Shown here piece by piece: positions 1 to 6,209 of a stretch of 21,255 nucleotides of DNA. The notes under the pieces are model-generated. The model worked only from the letters and a program-made list of their open reading frames with translations, ran no database searches and was not told the DNA's origin. How positions within the stretch are numbered: position 1 is the first letter of the stretch; each line of letters opens with the position of its first letter. The position numbers and the translations under genes are program-made. This DNA comes from a virus: positions 1 to 21,255 of the IMG/VR virus record IMGVR_UViG_3300017753_000138; one strand, written 5' to 3'.

Positions 1-624
1 ATACCTCAAGCATTCCAAATTATCCGAGGTGCTGACAGCATAGCTCGTAATTATTTGGATACGGGTCGCTCAAGATCTGCATCAGACTCTATATCCATGT
101 CTGGTGCAACAAAAAATCAGTCTGCTATATCAGCAGGATTGGTTCTTCATCATCATTGGATGGAAGGTGCTTTTACTTCTGATGTATGTGCTGGTCATTC
201 TAATCTTGGGATGAAAAAATTACATGCCAGTGAACGGAATGCTTTAGTTCAAAGGCTTTTTGAAAAAGACCCTGAAGCATGTGATTTAATATCTCAAAAA
301 GCTTTTAGAATGAGATCCAAATTTCCTGTTATCAACATAAGTGCGCTTTTTGCTTTTTTATATCGTGCTAAACAAAAACAAATGTTTGAAGAAGCATTGT
401 ATTTTGTAGAATCAGCCGTAGCAGGAGATGGTTTGCCTGAACTTGATTCAAGAAGACTGATGGTTCAAAGCTTGATGAAAATCAGTGTTTCAAAGCTAAA
501 AAACAGGAAAGGTCCGTTGATCCTTGCTTTGCTAGTAAATTTTTATAATAAAAGAAATACTGAAGTCAGATACACACTGACAAAATTTAAGCAATGCCCA
601 GATCTTCTTAACTTTAAGATCTAA
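1..624 (+). CDS. Hypothetical phage protein, 3' part only (cut by left edge)
   Basis: The reading frame is open from base 1, so this is the last 207 residues of a longer gene. The TTG at 55 is just an internal Leu codon, not a convincing start. It is the only gene on the plus strand and converges on the endolysin gene; its TAA (622-624) directly abuts the stop codon of that gene. I do not recognise the family with certainty. Visible features are a Ser-rich stretch after a 'YLDTGR' segment, a His cluster 'HHHWMEGAF' with another His about 15 residues later, and a helical second half rich in Phe, Lys and Leu ending in 'CPDLLNFKI'. There is no membrane segment or signal peptide. Being opposite to the structural operon, it probably belongs to another expression block (early or replication genes), which is inference. 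Gene reality is supported by the long open frame and the precise convergence. Confidence 0.72.
   Translation: MPQAFQIIRGADSIARNYLDTGRSRSASDSISMSGATKNQSAISAGLVLHHHWMEGAFTSDVCAGHSNLGMKKLHASERNALVQRLFEKDPEACDLISQKAFRMRSKFPVINISALFAFLYRAKQKQMFEEALYFVESAVAGDGLPELDSRRLMVQSLMKISVSKLKNRKGPLILALLVNFYNKRNTEVRYTLTKFKQCPDLLNFKI
600..622. repeat. Inverted repeat at convergent junction (7-bp arms)
   Basis: AGATCTT (600-606) and AAGATCT (616-622) are perfect inverted arms around a 9-base spacer, inside the last codons of the plus-strand gene and touching its stop. There is no T-run on either side, so it is not a canonical terminator by itself. It may act with the second inverted repeat at 634-657 to separate the two converging transcripts. 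Confidence 0.5.
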
Positions 625-1143
625 TTATTCGGTAAGGCCAGGATAATACTTGGCCTTGCCTTTCTTATCCTTAACCATCCTAAGAACTTCCTTCCTGTTA
701 TCTCCTACCGAACTGTAACTCACATGAACCCAACCTGAGTTGGGCCCTTCTGGTTCCCCAGTTATTTTAGAGACTTTATCAGGATTATAATTTTCTAGGA
801 TTAGCTGATCAAAGTTCAAATTGTCTCGAATCCATTCTGCCAATTGTAGGTTACTAACCTGTTCGCTGTAGATTTCGATATCTGCGGCACTTTTAGTTCC
901 TTGACAGCAATGTGCTGAATTCGATGATCCGTTGACCAGATCATTTAACGGCTTTGACCTAAAACAGCTATTGACTTTGGTGGGACCGAATTGGTCTCTC
1001 ACTGGCTGAAGCACAGCAAGGACCAATGCGGTTATACGGGCTACAGCGTTGGTATCAAGATGGTCTTCCTGATCAATTCCAGCGTGTAATGCGGTGGGGG
1101 AATAAACCAGTTCTTGTAAACTAAAGTTCTGACTTATTCTCAT
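625..1143 (-). CDS. M15A-type peptidase, phage endolysin
   Basis: A 172-residue protein resembling the peptidase M15 family 3 (zinc D-Ala-D-Ala carboxypeptidase / L-Ala-D-Glu endopeptidase type) used by many phages to cut peptidoglycan peptides at lysis. Counting from the ATG at 1143, the N-terminus reads 'NFSLQELVYSPTAL', typical of the family. The metal-site pattern is 'NSAH' (His78), Asp88 in 'AADIE' and His140 in 'WVHVSY', with Glu117 in the 'FDQLILE' strand. A longer frame reaches back to 1254, but the ATG at 1143 is preferred: it begins just after the upstream gene ends (1154), an AAGGA lies upstream, and homology-like sequence begins there. The His78-to-Asp88 spacing is three residues longer than the usual S-x-H-x6-D and contains a Cys-Cys pair. 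No signal peptide is seen, so export would need the holin candidates just upstream. Confidence 0.85.
   Translation of the reverse strand: MRISQNFSLQELVYSPTALHAGIDQEDHLDTNAVARITALVLAVLQPVRDQFGPTKVNSCFRSKPLNDLVNGSSNSAHCCQGTKSAADIEIYSEQVSNLQLAEWIRDNLNFDQLILENYNPDKVSKITGEPEGPNSGWVHVSYSSVGDNRKEVLRMVKDKKGKAKYYPGLTE
634..657 (+). terminator. Terminator-like hairpin after the plus-strand gene
   Basis: AAGGCCA (634-640) and TGGCCTT (651-657) form a perfect 7-bp stem with a 10-base loop, ten bases past the plus-strand stop codon. In the plus direction it is followed by a pyrimidine-rich, interrupted T stretch (GCCTTTCTTATCCTT), which is compatible with a weak intrinsic terminator. It lies inside the 3' end of the endolysin gene, so sequence on the opposite strand is constrained by coding too. 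In the minus direction there is no T tract. The terminator role is inference. Confidence 0.4.
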
Positions 1144-1153
1144 GGCAAGCCAT

Positions 1154-1351
1154 TTATCCTTTGATAAGGTCCATGACGGATTTGTGACCGTGGCTGTTGT
1201 CACCATCCACAGCACCGTCAAGTGCTTCTCGTACTTCTTTAGGAAGTTTTTCAAGATGTGGTTCTAGGTGTTCAACGGCTAAAGACTGAGCTTTATCGGC
1301 TACGATGTCTTTGAGCATGTTAGCCACGAATGGCAGGACGAGATTGAGCAT
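1154..1351 (-). CDS. Small hypothetical protein in lysis cassette
   Basis: A 65-residue protein starting 'MLNLVLPFVANML'. The open frame extends back to a TTG at 1408, but the ATG at 1351 has a strong Shine-Dalgarno (AAGGA, four bases upstream), so the shorter form is chosen; 43 non-coding bases then separate it from the upstream gene. It is mildly hydrophobic and helical at the N-terminus, then charged (Glu/Lys-rich, 'HLEKLPKEVREAL'), ending in 'SVMDLIKG'. There is no convincing transmembrane helix and no recognised domain. Its position between a holin candidate and the endolysin suggests a lysis accessory role, which is context only. Confidence 0.7.
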   Translation of the reverse strand: MLNLVLPFVANMLKDIVADKAQSLAVEHLEPHLEKLPKEVREALDGAVDGDNSHGHKSVMDLIKG

Positions 1352-1394
1352 GTCTTCCTTTTTAGGGTTGAGGTTAAAAAAGTCATAAAGCCAT

Positions 1395-1745
1395 TTAAGT
1401 AGTTGCAACTGGTTCCTTGTCGTTATGAGGTGGAATTTCGTGTTTTTCAGGTTCTTGAGCTAAGTCTCCTCCTGATTCAAAATAGAATTTTGCTATTCCT
1501 GCAATAATAGGAATAAAAGCTCCAATAAGGATATTCAGAAGATCTTTTGAGGAAGATGGTAATTCAGCAGATGCACCCAACATAATATGGACTACATAAG
1601 CAAATATTCCTAAAGCACTTAGAGCAATAGCAAACCGAGCCGCAAAGCGAAGCACCTGGATCTTTTCATTAACTGTTGTAATTGGTCCTTTAGGTTTAGG
1701 AGGATCTGGAGTTTCCTTAACTGTCGTTGTTGTTTCTTTAGCCAT
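1395..1745 (-). CDS. Two-TM membrane protein, holin candidate
   Basis: A 116-residue protein with a hydrophilic Thr/Pro/Lys-rich N-terminus, a first hydrophobic helix at about residues 33-57 ('FAIALSALGIFAYVVHIML'), a short Ser-rich turn, a second helix at about 69-88 ('LLNILIGAFIPIIAGIAKF') and a charged C-terminal tail rich in Glu, Pro and His. Two membrane helices in a small protein next to an endolysin is the usual class II holin layout. It would form the membrane lesion that releases or activates the endolysin. It starts by TAATG overlap with the upstream one-TM gene, so the two are translationally linked. No specific holin family is recognised, so this rests on topology and context. Confidence 0.65.
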   Translation of the reverse strand: MAKETTTTVKETPDPPKPKGPITTVNEKIQVLRFAARFAIALSALGIFAYVVHIMLGASAELPSSSKDLLNILIGAFIPIIAGIAKFYFESGGDLAQEPEKHEIPPHNDKEPVATT

Positions 1746-2059
1746 TATCGTGTTTTAAATGATTCAACTACTCGTGTGTTATTTTCAATTACTGTTGATA
1801 GTTTACTAATCGAATCAATCATTGATTTGTTAAAATCACGTTGTAGTTCTAAGACCTGCCTTTCGTTTTCGCTTCGGTCTTCTCTTGCTTCTTCACGTTC
1901 TTTTCTACTTTCATCAAACTGGTACTTAATAAACCACATCAGAATAACGCTGATAGCTACTGGAATACCAACCTGATTTAGTAAATCTAATACAGTATTT
2001 ACTTCCATGAGATCGGGGTGTGTTGTTCCATAAGTGTAAACATGATCAGCAGGATTCAT
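1745..2059 (-). CDS. One-TM protein, BhlA/UviB holin-like
   Basis: A 104-residue protein with one hydrophobic helix at about residues 28-46 ('QVGIPVAISVILMWFIKYQF') followed by a strongly charged coiled-coil-like region ('ESRKEREEAREDRSENE') and a final segment containing 'ENNTRVVE'. This plan (short N-terminus, one TM helix, KERE-type charged helix, Asn-Asn-Thr near the end) resembles the BhlA/UviB group of holin-like proteins. The start at 2059 overlaps the upstream stop (ATGA). An internal ATG at 2008 could give an 87-residue form beginning right before the TM region, but it lacks a clear ribosome-binding site. It could equally be an antiholin or a regulatory partner of the two-TM protein downstream. 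Confidence 0.65.
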   Translation of the reverse strand: MNPADHVYTYGTTHPDLMEVNTVLDLLNQVGIPVAISVILMWFIKYQFDESRKEREEAREDRSENERQVLELQRDFNKSMIDSISKLSTVIENNTRVVESFKTR

Positions 2060-2412
2060 GGTTTAGGGTACTTATCTTTCACGCTTTTAATGCGAGCTTT
2101 CCACCCATCTATATCATGGTAAATCTGGTCTAATTGTTCACCTATCCCGATGGCATTATATTCTTCTAATCTTTTCCTTTGGTACTCGTTATCAGCATAC
2201 TGCTTTTCAAGCTCTGCAATTTTGTCGTTTATCTGCTTATCAGTTGGTCTTGTAACAATTCCTTTATGAACTGAATTAACAATCACATATTTAGTTTGCA
2301 TCCTTTCAGAATTAGGAATTTTATTTCCTTCAGAATCTACTTTAGCCCAATCATACCAATTAGGGGTTTCTGGATAAAAACTCCATAAGGCTTTCTCAAT
2401 AGTTTTTATCAT
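2056..2412 (-). CDS. Small tail-fibre accessory protein with C-terminal 'YPKP' module
   Basis: 118 residues from the ATG at 2412, which overlaps the stop of the preceding fibre gene (ATGA); a TTG one codon earlier is ignored. The N-terminal half contains 'WSFYPETPNWYDW'. The middle is a Lys/Glu-rich helix, and the C-terminus reads 'EYNAIGIGEQLDQIYHD...YPKP'. The EQLDxIYHDI...W...IK..YPKP pattern is common in small proteins that follow marine phage fibre genes, where an assembly or chaperone role is usually assumed. Its last ~40 residues align with those of the other accessory gene at 3018-3335. No membrane segment is present. The family resemblance is seen; the function is inference. Confidence 0.68.
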   Translation of the reverse strand: MIKTIEKALWSFYPETPNWYDWAKVDSEGNKIPNSERMQTKYVIVNSVHKGIVTRPTDKQINDKIAELEKQYADNEYQRKRLEEYNAIGIGEQLDQIYHDIDGWKARIKSVKDKYPKP

Positions 2413-3014
2413 CAAGTGTCTCCCAATCTAACAAATGTAAATGTGGTTTGGTTTGAATTGGTATCGCCTATTGTAGCAAAACTGCTTGAAGCTGCAGCCC
2501 TTACAAATTTTACTTTTATATTTGTAGTATTATCGACATCAATTTGTGCAACGCAATGAGTGCTTCCATATTTTGACGTGTTACTGACTGAGCAATATTT
2601 TTCTGCTTGGTTTGCATAGTCTGCATTGTTTTCAGTAATTTGTATATGAACACCCCCATAATCTTGTCCACCACTATTACTGATATAATGTGCTGAACTT
2701 GTGACTAAATAAACACCAGTTTGAGGAAAAGTAAAAATACCAGAACTTTCTGTCATTCCTGTCCCTATTTGTGCAAACCATCCATCATCTACTCTTTCTA
2801 AATTGCTACTGATTGCCCCATTAGCGTGCGTAAGTGTTGCGGTAATCCGCCATTGATCTGCCATTTTAATACCTGCAAAGCCAGACGCATTACTTCCTAA
2901 CGTAATCGTAGGATTATTTTGATTAACTGTGATCTGACCATCTGATGCTATTGTAATCGCATTATTAGCATTAGCTTGGTCTTTTATATTAGTAATCTGA
3001 AGATTGCTAGGCAT
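2412..3014 (-). CDS. Short tail fibre / receptor-binding tip with C1q-like domain
   Basis: 200 residues. The N-terminal module 'LQITNIKDQ...IASDGQITV' (about 4-30) is shared with the 177 aa protein two genes upstream and is probably the segment that docks to the fibre or virion. The C-terminal part looks like a C1q/TNF-type jelly roll: 'GIFTFPQTGVYLVTSSAHY' at 92-110 matches the typical G-x-F-x-F-P-x-x-G-x-Y core, and the chain ends with the strand 'TTFTFVRLGD'. C1q-like tips form trimers and are used for binding surface ligands. The start is the ATG at 3014, three bases after the stop of the previous gene and without a good Shine-Dalgarno, suggesting translational coupling. It is paired with the YPKP accessory gene immediately downstream. 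Confidence 0.68.
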   Translation of the reverse strand: MPSNLQITNIKDQANANNAITIASDGQITVNQNNPTITLGSNASGFAGIKMADQWRITATLTHANGAISSNLERVDDGWFAQIGTGMTESSGIFTFPQTGVYLVTSSAHYISNSGGQDYGGVHIQITENNADYANQAEKYCSVSNTSKYGSTHCVAQIDVDNTTNIKVKFVRAAASSSFATIGDTNSNQTTFTFVRLGDT

Positions 3015-3017
3015 GAT

Positions 3018-3335
3018 TTATTCTGGTTTAGGAAATTTCTCTTTTACTATTTTCCGCTTTGCTTGCAATGCTGTTAAATCATCATCCAAAATTGCGTGAA
3101 TACACTCTTGAATAGATGGGTATTCTTGTTGCCTTAGTATTTTATACCCGTCTGCAGATTTTTTTAAATAATCTTGTTCAATCTTAAAATGTTCTTCTGG
3201 TGGTACTGTCTTAATTTCTAAATCTGATACATCAATTGAAGAATTATTTTGTATTATTGTTTCATCATTAGGAATAATACCTGAGTATGATTCCAGAATT
3301 TGTCCAGTTGATTTTTGTATTACAATCTTAGTCAT
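3018..3335 (-). CDS. Small tail-fibre accessory protein, second 'FPKP' copy
   Basis: 105 residues, starting by ATGA overlap with the upstream fibre gene. The N-terminus ('IVIQKSTGQILESYSG') looks like a beta-hairpin of the type seen in phage fibre assembly proteins. The C-terminus reads 'ADGYKILRQQEYPSI...' then a helical segment ending 'KRKIVKEKFPKP'. That ending has the same order of features (EY..I, D..., R/K-rich helix, [FY]PKP at the very end) as the 118 aa protein at 2056-2412. It therefore looks like a diverged paralogue assigned to a different fibre. Role in fibre folding or attachment is inferred from context only. Confidence 0.65.
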   Translation of the reverse strand: MTKIVIQKSTGQILESYSGIIPNDETIIQNNSSIDVSDLEIKTVPPEEHFKIEQDYLKKSADGYKILRQQEYPSIQECIHAILDDDLTALQAKRKIVKEKFPKPE

Positions 3336-3865
3336 GACATTGTGCCTATAAAATAAACTACATAAGTTAGATTGTGCGTTGAGCTTGGTAAACCTGATTT
3401 TGTATTAGCAATTGTAAATCCATCTGAATCAAAACTCTGAATTGCAAATTTTTGCATATTAGCATCAACGCCTGAAGTAGCATCAGAAGTTGATGCAAAG
3501 TAATTACTTAAAGTAAAATTTGAGGAATCAGCAAAAAATTGTGAGCATTGCTGAGTTAATGTTCCACCAACATCTCTGCAATACCCAAAAGACCTAAACC
3601 GATCATTTCCTATATAATTCACCCATGCTTCAATAAGATTAGGTTTAAAACCGATTCCTGTTATAGCAATAGTGCCTGAAGCTATACCTTGATCAAATTG
3701 GTAACTACCCATCTTTACTTTAGTTGGAAAAACAACTGAAGAATCTAAAGTCCCTGCATTAATAGTCCCATTAGCAATAGTCGCAGAACCATCACTCGCA
3801 AGCACCAGATTGTTACTGCCAGAACTTGGGTGCTTTATATTCGTTAATTTAAGTTCAGAACTCAT
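3332..3865 (-). CDS. Short tail fibre / receptor-binding tip with shared N-terminus
   Basis: 177 residues. The N-terminus 'LKLTNIKHPS...LASDGSATI' parallels 'LQITNIKDQ...IASDGQITV' of the 200 aa protein, while the C-terminal two thirds are unrelated to it. The second part contains 'ITGIGFKPNLIEAWV' (about 68-82), a motif common in beta-rich marine phage tip proteins, and ends in a hydrophobic strand 'LTYVVYFIGTMS'. This is consistent with a modular fibre tip: constant docking segment, variable binding domain. It starts six bases after the upstream stop with no clear Shine-Dalgarno. The accessory gene at 3018-3335 follows by ATGA overlap. Confidence 0.65.
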   Translation of the reverse strand: MSSELKLTNIKHPSSGSNNLVLASDGSATIANGTINAGTLDSSVVFPTKVKMGSYQFDQGIASGTIAITGIGFKPNLIEAWVNYIGNDRFRSFGYCRDVGGTLTQQCSQFFADSSNFTLSNYFASTSDATSGVDANMQKFAIQSFDSDGFTIANTKSGLPSSTHNLTYVVYFIGTMS

Positions 3866-3871
3866 GATGGC

Positions 3872-4492
3872 TTATGCTAGTGCTGTTATCCCAATTCTTG
3901 GTATGTGAAATTGATTTGTACCTCCACCATCCCAATGTTGCGTTGTATGTAATTGCATTTCGTAACTGGATGAATACTCTCTAAATGTCATCTTTAATGT
4001 TTTCGCAGAAGTCCAAGAAGCCACCCTACCTGTGTTAGTGTTCGCAGACCCCCCTATATTGATTCCCCATCTAAAATTATAAATTCCTGCTAAATTATTA
4101 GTTTCCCAAGATGAAATTTCGGATCTTGCATAAGTTGCCTCATCAGAATCTATGAAAAAACTAAAATGACCGATAACAGAGGCATCAGAAAAAGAGGCTT
4201 GAAAATCAAAATTATAAATTACAGTTTGTGTGCCTGTGGGTGGTGTATAAGAAATTGTAGAACCAGTAATATCTGCATGAGATGTTGTTCCTTCTTGTGC
4301 CGTTGAAACATTTCCAACAGTATAAGTACCACTTTGAACTGTAATTGCAGAACCATCACAAGGTGACATAAACTGCTCAATTACTGACCCTTTTGGTACG
4401 TTAGCACCCCAACTCCATACAGATCCAGAGTCACTAGCTAACTGTCTAGTGCCAGTTTTGTCCTTTATTGAATCAACGTATAATCCTGTCAT
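3872..4492 (-). CDS. Putative tail fibre / virion tip protein
   Basis: 206 residues. The N-terminus 'LYVDSIKDKTGTRQLASDSG' is a looser version of the docking motif in the next two fibre genes (x-x-I-K-D...ASD). It is followed by 'VPKGSVIEQFMSPCDG' and a Ser/Thr/Asn-rich, predicted beta-sheet domain with aromatic residues ('SSWETNNLAGIYNFRWG'), ending 'HIPRIGITALA'. This composition is typical of extracellular fibre proteins of marine podoviruses and myoviruses. It starts by ATGA overlap with the 75 aa gene. No catalytic motif is visible. There is no linked accessory gene of the YPKP type, unlike the next two fibres. The function is assigned from composition and location. Confidence 0.58.
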   Translation of the reverse strand: MTGLYVDSIKDKTGTRQLASDSGSVWSWGANVPKGSVIEQFMSPCDGSAITVQSGTYTVGNVSTAQEGTTSHADITGSTISYTPPTGTQTVIYNFDFQASFSDASVIGHFSFFIDSDEATYARSEISSWETNNLAGIYNFRWGINIGGSANTNTGRVASWTSAKTLKMTFREYSSSYEMQLHTTQHWDGGGTNQFHIPRIGITALA

Positions 4493-4716
4493 ACGATCAC
4501 CAAAGTGCCTTCCACAACTAAAGTTCCATCAATTTGGATTGGTCCTGCCATGACTACGTTTTCATCTGCCGAAATTGTAACAGTTCCCTTAATATTCTTA
4601 GGGTTTCTTAAAACACCTGTGAGCGTAGAACTAACGTGCCCTGTAATACCATTCTCATCTGTTTTAACAGATGTAAGATCACCTTGAGTAAGTGAGCCAG
4701 CACCTTGTCTTTTCAT
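4489..4716 (-). CDS. Small beta-solenoid-like virion/fibre protein
   Basis: 75 residues with an ATGA overlap on each side and a GGAG ribosome-binding site six bases from the start. The second half ('KGTVTISADENVVMAGPI' then 'QIDGTLVVEGTLVIV') alternates hydrophobic residues with turn glycines, as in short beta-solenoid ends of phage fibres. Many marine phage fibre proteins end with such an 'AGP-x-x-I-DGTL-x-V-x-GTL' tail. Here it is almost an entire stand-alone gene, so it could be a detached C-terminal cap of a fibre or a small decoration. No known enzyme motif is present. Confidence 0.6.
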   Translation of the reverse strand: MKRQGAGSLTQGDLTSVKTDENGITGHVSSTLTGVLRNPKNIKGTVTISADENVVMAGPIQIDGTLVVEGTLVIV

Positions 4717-5069
4717 GCGTTCTCCAGAATTGAAATAATGATATCTGCTTTAGTGTCTACACTGCATCTTGCGTGAAGTTTTGTAGTGTCAGAATCAATA
4801 ACAATTTTACCATCGACTAACTCAACATTTCCTCCAACTGGAATCGTAACGTCTTTAGCAATATAAGTTACTGTATTGCCAGAACTGTCGATAAAAGCCA
4901 CATCCACTGTTACTGAAGCAGTATGTATGTTTGCTACGTTACACCCAATAAGGACATGACCTTTGTTTGATGTTAGCGCAGTTAAAGTACCTACTAATGT
5001 ATCTGCCGTATCGTGAGCAGAAAAAGCAGTATTTTTGAGGTTTCTTTTTTTATTTACAAATTTAGCCAT
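4713..5069 (-). CDS. Small beta-sandwich-like structural protein
   Basis: 118 residues. After a basic start ('MAKFVNKKRNLKN') the chain shows regular beta-strands: 'HVLIGCNVANIHTASVTVDV', 'TYIAKDVTIPVGGNVELVDG', 'KIVIDSDTTKLHARCS' and 'ADIIISILENA'. The 'IPVGGNVELVDGKIVI...DTKADIIISILE' layout is often seen in small virion proteins encoded beside fibre genes in marine phages (Ig-like or neck/fibre-associated). It starts three bases after the fibre gene stop with a GGATG upstream and overlaps the next gene by four bases. A structural role is probable; a specific one is not supported. Confidence 0.6.
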   Translation of the reverse strand: MAKFVNKKRNLKNTAFSAHDTADTLVGTLTALTSNKGHVLIGCNVANIHTASVTVDVAFIDSSGNTVTYIAKDVTIPVGGNVELVDGKIVIDSDTTKLHARCSVDTKADIIISILENA

Positions 5070-5072
5070 AGG

Positions 5073-6209
5073 TCATCCGAGTGCGATACTGAACACAATT
5101 GAGTTTGATAAAGCATTTGCTTCTGTTGTTGTATCTTGAGTGTCTACATAACTTTTATTAGAAGCATGATTAGCATTTGTAGGATTACCAGATAACGTCA
5201 ATGCTCCTGTCATGGTATCTCCAACTTTAGAAACCTTTGCGACTACGTTAGTAATATCAGTTGCAACGGTATTAACATTTGCAATGTTGGTTGCAACAGT
5301 TGCCACATTTCCTGTTGTGGCATAGTGCTTTGCTGAATAATCACTGGTGTTTCCTACTGTTGCTCCAGTTTTAGTAGCCCAATCTTTTGCAGATCCAGCC
5401 GCACTATCTAGTCCTGTTCCACCAAGAGCATAGGCTTTTGCAGAATAATCTGTAGTTGTTGATCCAACGACTTGACCATCTGTTTTGGTAGACCATGCAA
5501 TAGCTTCAGTAAGTCCTCCAGATGCAGATGCAACGTCTAAAACCAAAGTCCATTTTGCACTGTCGCTTGCTAAAAGATTTGCTCCTGAAGACGTATGTTC
5601 AGCAATACAGATGTAAATGTTGTCTTTAGTTGAAGAACTGGTATCGCTGTTTTGTTTGACAAGATCTCTGGCAACATAAACTGTACTTGCCGCCCAATTT
5701 CCTTTAAATGTTCCTATTTCTTGTGTTACCTGGACATTCCCTTGAGCATCAAAAGAAATAAGTTTATTGGCTCTTGTTGTTGCGGCCGCAGTAATTTCTG
5801 TAACTGTTGATGTTATTCCAGTAGCGGTGTCACCAAATTTAATAGCACGATCAATTTTTCCAGTAGACTGCTGGGCTTGCATCGTTGATCGGTCAAACGA
5901 TGTTTCCAAAGTCTCAGCATCTAACGCAGTATTATTTTGATAATCGGAAGGTTGGGTGTAAGGTACGCTTCTGACTAAAACCACGTTTGCAGTACCCGAA
6001 ACAGGAAAATTTCCTGATGTAAAAGTTACAGTTGCGTTACTTGTTGTCCCTGCGTTTCCTACTGTGTAATGCGTTGTCAGGGTTTTTAGAGTACCACCGA
6101 CATAAACAAGAAGGTCACTGTTTGCAAGGATTCTAAAGTTGCATTGGAAAGGACCAGCAGATCCATTTCCATTCAGTTCGGTTCTGACTGATGTTGTAGA
6201 TAACGTCAT
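5073..6209 (-). CDS. T7-type tail fibre with carbohydrate-binding-like module
   Basis: 378 residues. The N-terminus ('TELNGNGSAGPFQCNFRI...DLLVYVGG', residues 10-38) matches the T7 gp17 N-terminal domain family that anchors fibres to the podovirus tail. At about 170-225 there is a W...Y...V...Y-x-C-I...HTS...W module like small carbohydrate-binding domains. Two tandem repeats follow at about 235-298 ('DYSAKAYA' and 'DYSAKHYA'), then an Asn/Val/Thr heptad-like stretch and a 'GDTMTGALTLSG...ASNKSYVD' motif typical of fibre shafts. The protein stops soon after that motif, so it has no large receptor-binding tip of its own (T7 gp17 is about 550 residues). The tips may be supplied by the small genes downstream. 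Its start has a strong GGAGG site and an ATGA overlap. Confidence 0.82.
   Translation of the reverse strand: MTLSTTSVRTELNGNGSAGPFQCNFRILANSDLLVYVGGTLKTLTTHYTVGNAGTTSNATVTFTSGNFPVSGTANVVLVRSVPYTQPSDYQNNTALDAETLETSFDRSTMQAQQSTGKIDRAIKFGDTATGITSTVTEITAAATTRANKLISFDAQGNVQVTQEIGTFKGNWAASTVYVARDLVKQNSDTSSSTKDNIYICIAEHTSSGANLLASDSAKWTLVLDVASASGGLTEAIAWSTKTDGQVVGSTTTDYSAKAYALGGTGLDSAAGSAKDWATKTGATVGNTSDYSAKHYATTGNVATVATNIANVNTVATDITNVVAKVSKVGDTMTGALTLSGNPTNANHASNKSYVDTQDTTTEANALSNSIVFSIALG
5310..5505 (-). repeat. Tandem protein repeat in the tail fibre gene (two units)
   Basis: Two consecutive units of about 32-34 codons encode a W-x-T-K-T...V-x-x-T...DYSAK-x-YA pattern (first unit around residues 235-265, second around 270-298 of the fibre). 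The DNA copies have diverged, so the repeat is clearest at protein level. Such DYSAK repeats are frequent in shafts of phage fibres and may vary in number between relatives. Confidence 0.6.

Noticed and set aside
1144-1254. Longer endolysin from 1254 as a signal-anchor form
   Set aside because: The extra 37 residues are charged then only weakly hydrophobic, overlap the upstream gene by about 100 bases, and are not typical of M15A enzymes.
1352-1408. Longer form of the 65 aa lysis-region protein from TTG 1408
   Set aside because: The ATG at 1351 has a much better ribosome-binding site (AAGGA); the extension overlaps the upstream gene.
2412-6209. Diversity-generating retroelement target in fibre genes
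   Set aside because: BPP-1-like gene order prompted the check, but no reverse transcriptase, no template-like repeat and no C-type-lectin end (e.g. GFRVV) is present in the window.
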